DNA of 64,000 bases from Dioscorea cayenensis subsp. rotundata (taxonomy: Eukaryota; Streptophyta; Magnoliopsida; Dioscoreales; Dioscoreaceae). The notes under the pieces were generated by a model, which was given only the letters and a program-made list of their open reading frames with translations, made no database searches and was not told the DNA's origin. Of this stretch, positions 59,814 through 64,000 are shown piece by piece. The stretch spans positions 31,681,016 to 31,745,015 of the forward strand of contig NC_052475.1 in the NCBI RefSeq assembly GCF_009730915.1, written 5' to 3'. Within the stretch, counting starts at the first letter, position 1. Every line of letters begins with the position of its first letter. The position numbers and the translations under genes are program-made.

Positions 59814-59916
59814 ATTTTTTTTAGAAAGGTGACAAGCATCAGAACCCCAGGGATGTGCACGTGTGGGGAGCAAGGATCAGTGCCGACCCACGTGCTCTCA
59901 CCTTGCATCTCCCATC
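59814..59916 (-). mobile_element. Truncated copy of the 185-bp SINE family
   Basis: GAAAGGTGACAAGCATCAGA through CACCTTGCATCTCCCATC matches the 3' half of the SINE at 58,407-58,591 with substitutions. The tRNA-like head with the B box is missing. Same orientation as the complete copy. Confidence 0.65.
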
Positions 59917-60948
59917 TTTTCTTTTTATTTTTATTTTTTTGAGAACGGCTTTTATTTTTCTCATCACAGTTTTGTTTCAATTGATAATTCAATAATAAAT
60001 TATTCATATCAATTTAGTTAATTAGAATTTGCAAAAGAATCACCTTATTCGAAGCCAATCAATTTTTGTGAAATTGAGATGATTGGATAGTTGGGAATTA
60101 TTTACCAATTCATTCAATCTATGCAGAGTCTTATCATAGGTCTTATGTGGAAGAACCTGTATTCTTCACTTTTCAGGGTTATATAACAGGAGATATAAGA
60201 GGGCACATGTGACATGTTCTCATTGTCCTAAATGTTAGCCTGCCTGCCTCACATGATAAATTCATAGAGGTTGTTAAGCCACGGTAATTGATGTATTTAT
60301 GTTTGTCACTTTACCAACATAGGACTAAATAAATAATAGATATTTGCAAAAATTAAATTAAATATAAATAATATATTGATTTAAATAATTCTAAAATTTT
60401 GGTGAGAAATTTGGTGCACATACTATCTCCATACATTGGTTTGTGGGGTAAATTTTTTAAGTAAGTCGCTAAATTTTGGTTTATTTTGACTTTGATTATT
60501 GAACTTCAATTTGTATTAATTTGATCATTTAACTTTAATTTGATTTCACCGGTCAATAAATCAAGGATTTCAACTCCTAATTGATTACATACATATTTGA
60601 AAATCTGAGTCAATCCTCCCCATGACATATTATTAATTCTATTAAAGGTGTCCATATGCCATCGACAAAGAGCCACATTATTTATTTTTGGATCAAAATC
60701 TTTTAATTTACTACCCAGTGAAATTAAATTAAAATTAAATAACTAAATTAATATAAATTGAAGTTTAGTGATGAGAGTGAAAATGAAACGAATTTTTTAA
60801 TTTCTTAGTAAAAAAATTTACCATTGGTTTGTGTCTGTGTGGTTTTTTATCGAACACGTTATGTGCGCATCAATCCTCTTATCATCATATCCCTCAAGCT
60901 TGGGATTTATGTCTCGGCATTTTCTCAAACACTTCGTGTGCACAAACG
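59917..60948. other. AT-rich DNA and presumed PRA1 leader
   Basis: AT-rich with no gene. Within about 110 bp of the PRA1 start, ATCGAACACGTTATGTGCGC (60848) and TCAAACACTTCGTGTGCACA (60924) form an imperfect direct repeat of unknown meaning. Confidence 0.4.
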
Positions 60949-63900
60949 ATGGTTTTCTCCGCAAACCCACTCGCTCTGAGCGTCCCTGAGCCGGCTTTCG
61001 AGGCCTGGCTCCGCGACACGGGCTACCTCGAGGTGCTTGACTCCCAACCCGTCCCTCCCCCCTCCGCCGATCGCCGGAGCAAACCCACCACCGCAGCCAC
61101 CATAGCCCCAGCCATCGGTGGTACTACTAACTTCTTCTCCTCAGCTCTCTCCTGCTTCCGAACCCTAGTCTCTATAACCACTCTCAATCCCTTCGCCAAG
61201 CTCGTCCCCGATGACTTCACTGCCCCAACCCCCTCCTGGACTTCCGCCTTCATCGGCCCTGCTTATTCCTACTCATGGCCGCCGGACCCCGCGCAGGCCC
61301 GCATGAGGGTGCAGGAGAACGTCCGGCGGTATGTGCGCAACTACGCGGCTCTTGCCATTGTTTTCTTTGCTTGCTCTCTGTGAGTCCACTGCCTTCTTTT
61401 TTTTTTTTCTCCCCTTAATTGGAGTTCTTTTTGAGATTGTTTTGATGTTCTGTTCTTCTGGATGGTAGGTATCAGATGCCAATTTCTTTGTTGGGATTGG
61501 TTTTGTGTTTGGGTTTGTGGGAGCTGTTGAGATTTTGCTGTGATAAATTGGAACTGGAGCTGCTGTACCCGGGGCTGAGGCAAGTGTTGATTAGGATCAC
61601 TCAAATTGGTGAGCTATCAATGGCTTCTTGCAATGTTCCAGATAGAAATTTTATATATGGCTTTCTTGATTGTTTTAGTCACTTTAGAATTTGTCATTTT
61701 TCTAGATCATGCATACCATTCATGTCTCAATTTGACACTTCTTGATCTTCTTGAAAAAAATAGAAAAAGGGGATGTCAAACAAGAAAGTGCAGTGATTGG
61801 GCAAGTTTTGTTAAGTCTATGGGAAAAAGCTTGTTAAGGTTGATCTTTATGGTAAAACTTGCTGTTGAGCTATAAATATTCTGGAAGGTCCAGTTATTTA
61901 TTGCGTTCAAAAAATTCTTCTGTTTTGTCTGACTTCTTTTGAAGATATATTAATGTTTGTTCATGAAACAAAAGAAAGAATTTTGATGAAATCCACCAGA
62001 AAGTGATTTTGGTATGAGTGCAAGCTAGGGAACGTAGGAAATTGCTATGACTATAGCTAGGTGGAGTAAAACTTCTGTTATTGACCTTGAGCATTCTTCA
62101 TAATAGAGCTAAACCGGTGAAATTTTGGGATTTCTACTCATTGATATAGGATTTGGAAGTATCTAAAATGCATCCCTATGCCACATATAGAGGGGAAATT
62201 TACCTGCCATGAACCCATGACTCCTGCCAATGTGTGATGCTAGTGGCTGAGCCTGTATGCCTTTACATCAAATCAGATTTGATATGCTCTTTGTACTGCT
62301 GTTTAACTAGTCTTCTATCTCATGATAGGCCTAATTGAGATTTCCCTCTTAAACTGGTTGGTATTTATCCTGCCCTATATTGGGCTGCACTGTCTGCATG
62401 TTACTGCTTATATCACAGTTTCCTTGTGCTCATGCGTAAAATCCCTGATAATCTAAATATTCAGTTAATGTAACAATGATTTAAATCAGTTACATATAGT
62501 GATTTGAAAGTAACAGGGTTTCCTTGCTTTGGTTCTTTTGCCCAACTAATGCGTTTGTATTTTGTTTGCATTATAAATTACTAATTTTTTAGTGCTCTGT
62601 TTTTTCTCTGTTGGTGGTGAGTTCAATCTTCTAAAAAATCAACCATGTTTTTGACTAAAAAGAGCTTAAGTCCAACATACATTCTAAACTAAGGTGGGAA
62701 TATGTCATGATTAGGTTCTTTACATACATTTCTAAACCCATTTTTGCCCTTATGCTAAGGCAATATTTCTATAGTAATTTGACAATTTTTTTTAAGTTAT
62801 GAAAACATCAGTTTATAAACTGTCATTGACAGTAGGTTAGTGAACATGAAATTGAAGATTTTCATGGAAGCGGATTATATTGTGTTTAGGATGGTTAGTA
62901 GGAAGATAAGCAAGGCTTCTCAATACCACCCATCTGATTGAGTTTCTGTAGTGTTTCTTTCTTGCAAATATACTTTTGTTCTGCAGAGGTAAATAGAAGT
63001 TACCAAGGATCAGCTATGAGTTAATAGACCAACAGGAGCTTTATTGATACAATGAATAATAACAGCAATTAATTAACTAGCTTGTAGAAGTTTTTGGCAT
63101 AAACATACTGCTTCCAATTACTATATTATTTTATCTAGTCATGGATGAATGGTGGCCAGAGTTCTGTCACTGTATTCGATTAAAAGTTGCTATTGCATGA
63201 CATTCCATTCTAAAGGTTTAGGAGATGCTACTTAAATTTATATTAAGAAGCCTATTTGTCCTCACTGTGATAATGCTTTTCTTTTGGGGAAAGAGCTCAG
63301 AGAGCTGATATTATTGATAAGAAAAAAAGTTTTACAATGTTTAAGGATTACAAACCCAAAATAAAAGAACAGACAAAATAAAATACAGCTGAAAAAGCAA
63401 AAAAACTAGAAATAAAAACCATTCACAGAGAATGTTTTCATGACCCATCTAGGCAGGTCTCGGCCAGAATGAAAGAGGCAGAGAGAGTGATTGTTGCTAC
63501 TAGAAGAGGCCAGAGCAGAAGCTGGCAAGTTCCAATTGGCTGGGATATCAACAAGAGAAGGATTATCCGCAATTTGAAGGAGATGAGAGATTTCAGATAG
63601 AGCTGGAGCATGTCTCCAAGTAGTAGGGGAGCAGCCATCATGCAAGGCAATGGAAATTGCAGGGTTGCAGTGGAGTATAAATCTGATATGCTTTCTTTAT
63701 TGGGGCCACAATTGGATGTCAGGACCACTTATAGTGAGGAGTTTCACATATCATTGAGGTGCTTCTCCTGAGGATTAGGAACCAAATGCAGTATTCTAAT
63801 TCATCATAGAGATCCAAAGTGATGGGGATTAGGATATAGCATTAAACAAGGCTTTTTTGTGCTTGATCCTAACATCAAGCATGCCAAAGCTACCGTAGTG

Positions 63901-64000
63901 TTTGAGCTCAGGGCTAATCCTGTGAAGAAGATGCATCCCCTTGGAATGTTGTTATGGTTTGCTCTGTTCTATAAATGGTTTACCTTGGAATGCCATTGGA
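60949..64000 (+). CDS. PRA1H: PRA1-family protein (PRA1H-like), 3' part beyond the window
   Basis: PRA1 proteins are small membrane proteins of the ER-Golgi-endosome route that act with Rab GTPases. Visible coding exons are 60949-61379 and 61469-61608 (GT-AG), encoding 190 residues. The start MVFSANPLALSVPEPAFEAW matches the PRA1H N-terminus, so this ATG was preferred over upstream non-ATG frames. A variable Ala/Ser/Pro-rich stretch follows, then LNPFAKLVPDDF, ARMRVQENVRRYVRNYA and two adjoining hydrophobic segments (LAIVFFACSLYQMPISLLGL, VLCLGLWELLRF). The frame then enters an intron at 61609 (GTGAGC). I found no exon for the remaining ~45-50 family residues before the window ends, so intron 2 exceeds 2.3 kb. 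It contains an antisense LINE fragment. Confidence 0.85.
63285..64000 (-). mobile_element. LINE 3' end inside PRA1 intron 2
   Basis: On the reverse strand, a frame from about 63,690 to 63,406 reads IRFILHCNPAIS, then SPTTWRHAPALSEISHLL, then LCLFHSGRDLPRWVMKTF. This is the style of the C-terminal RNase H-like end of plant non-LTR retrotransposon polyproteins. It is followed by TATCAATAATATCAGCTCTC and an A-rich tail near 63,285. Stops and shifts interrupt the frame upstream (for example near 63,698), so the copy is dead. It continues past the window. Confidence 0.6.

Noticed and set aside
61609..61875. Continuation of PRA1 coding through 61,609 (open frames up to 61,875)
   Set aside because: The sequence after the GTGAGC donor loses family similarity at once, so it is intron.

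Overview
This is a nuclear segment of a flowering-plant genome. It has GT-AG introns, an AT-rich intergenic background, TA/AAT/CT/TG microsatellites and six recognisable plant genes, three of which (DEG9, SUO and EBS types) belong to families described mainly from plants. A monocot is my guess from the flavour of the proteins, but the species cannot be fixed from sequence alone. Exon borders were derived by hand from splice signals, reading-phase continuity and family resemblance. The five genes complete in the window all close in frame.

Layout. 1-0.5 kb: possible tail of a gene cut by the window edge, then AT-rich DNA. About 0.54-9.69 kb: a large, probably Mutator-like or composite transposon. 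CpG-rich blocks alternate in it with AT-rich arrays of a degenerate CGCTTAAA/TGTTTAAA motif repeated every 20-21 bp. 10.8-18.0 kb (+): DEG9-type nuclear serine protease, 9 coding exons, 571 aa. 20.2-24.4 kb (-): nucleobase-ascorbate transporter, 14 exons, 534 aa, with one GC-AG intron at the codon of a likely substrate-binding Glu. 27.4-31.9 kb (+): ABCG24/28-type half transporter, 14 exons, 1072 aa. 33.9-42.3 kb (+): SUO-type BAH + TFIIS-N + GW-repeat protein, 4 coding exons, 1646 aa. 45.6-52.1 kb (-): EBS/SHL-type BAH-PHD histone reader, 5 exons, 216 aa. 53-60 kb: a transposon-rich interval with a 507-bp Mutator-like element with a 9-bp target duplication, a 120-bp SINE with a 22-bp target duplication, a degenerate retroelement-like stretch, a 185-bp SINE with a 13-bp target duplication, a 1,006-bp solo LTR with a 5-bp target duplication, and a truncated SINE copy. 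60.9 kb to the right edge (+): first two exons of a PRA1-family gene whose large second intron carries an antisense LINE 3' end.

The genes do not form a pathway; they are ordinary single-copy-like neighbours. SUO and EBS are convergent and both carry BAH domains, a mild coincidence. NAT and ABCG are divergent over about 3 kb. A short cluster of E2F-like and MYB3R/MSA-like sites lies about 200 bp upstream of the ABCG start.

The most unusual signal is the phased ~20-bp motif array. It occurs nine times in the big left-hand element, in both orientations, and again in the small element at 52,983-53,489. The shared array and similar subterminal AAAAACCC-type repeats link the two elements as one family. 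I did not find a decodable transposase in either.
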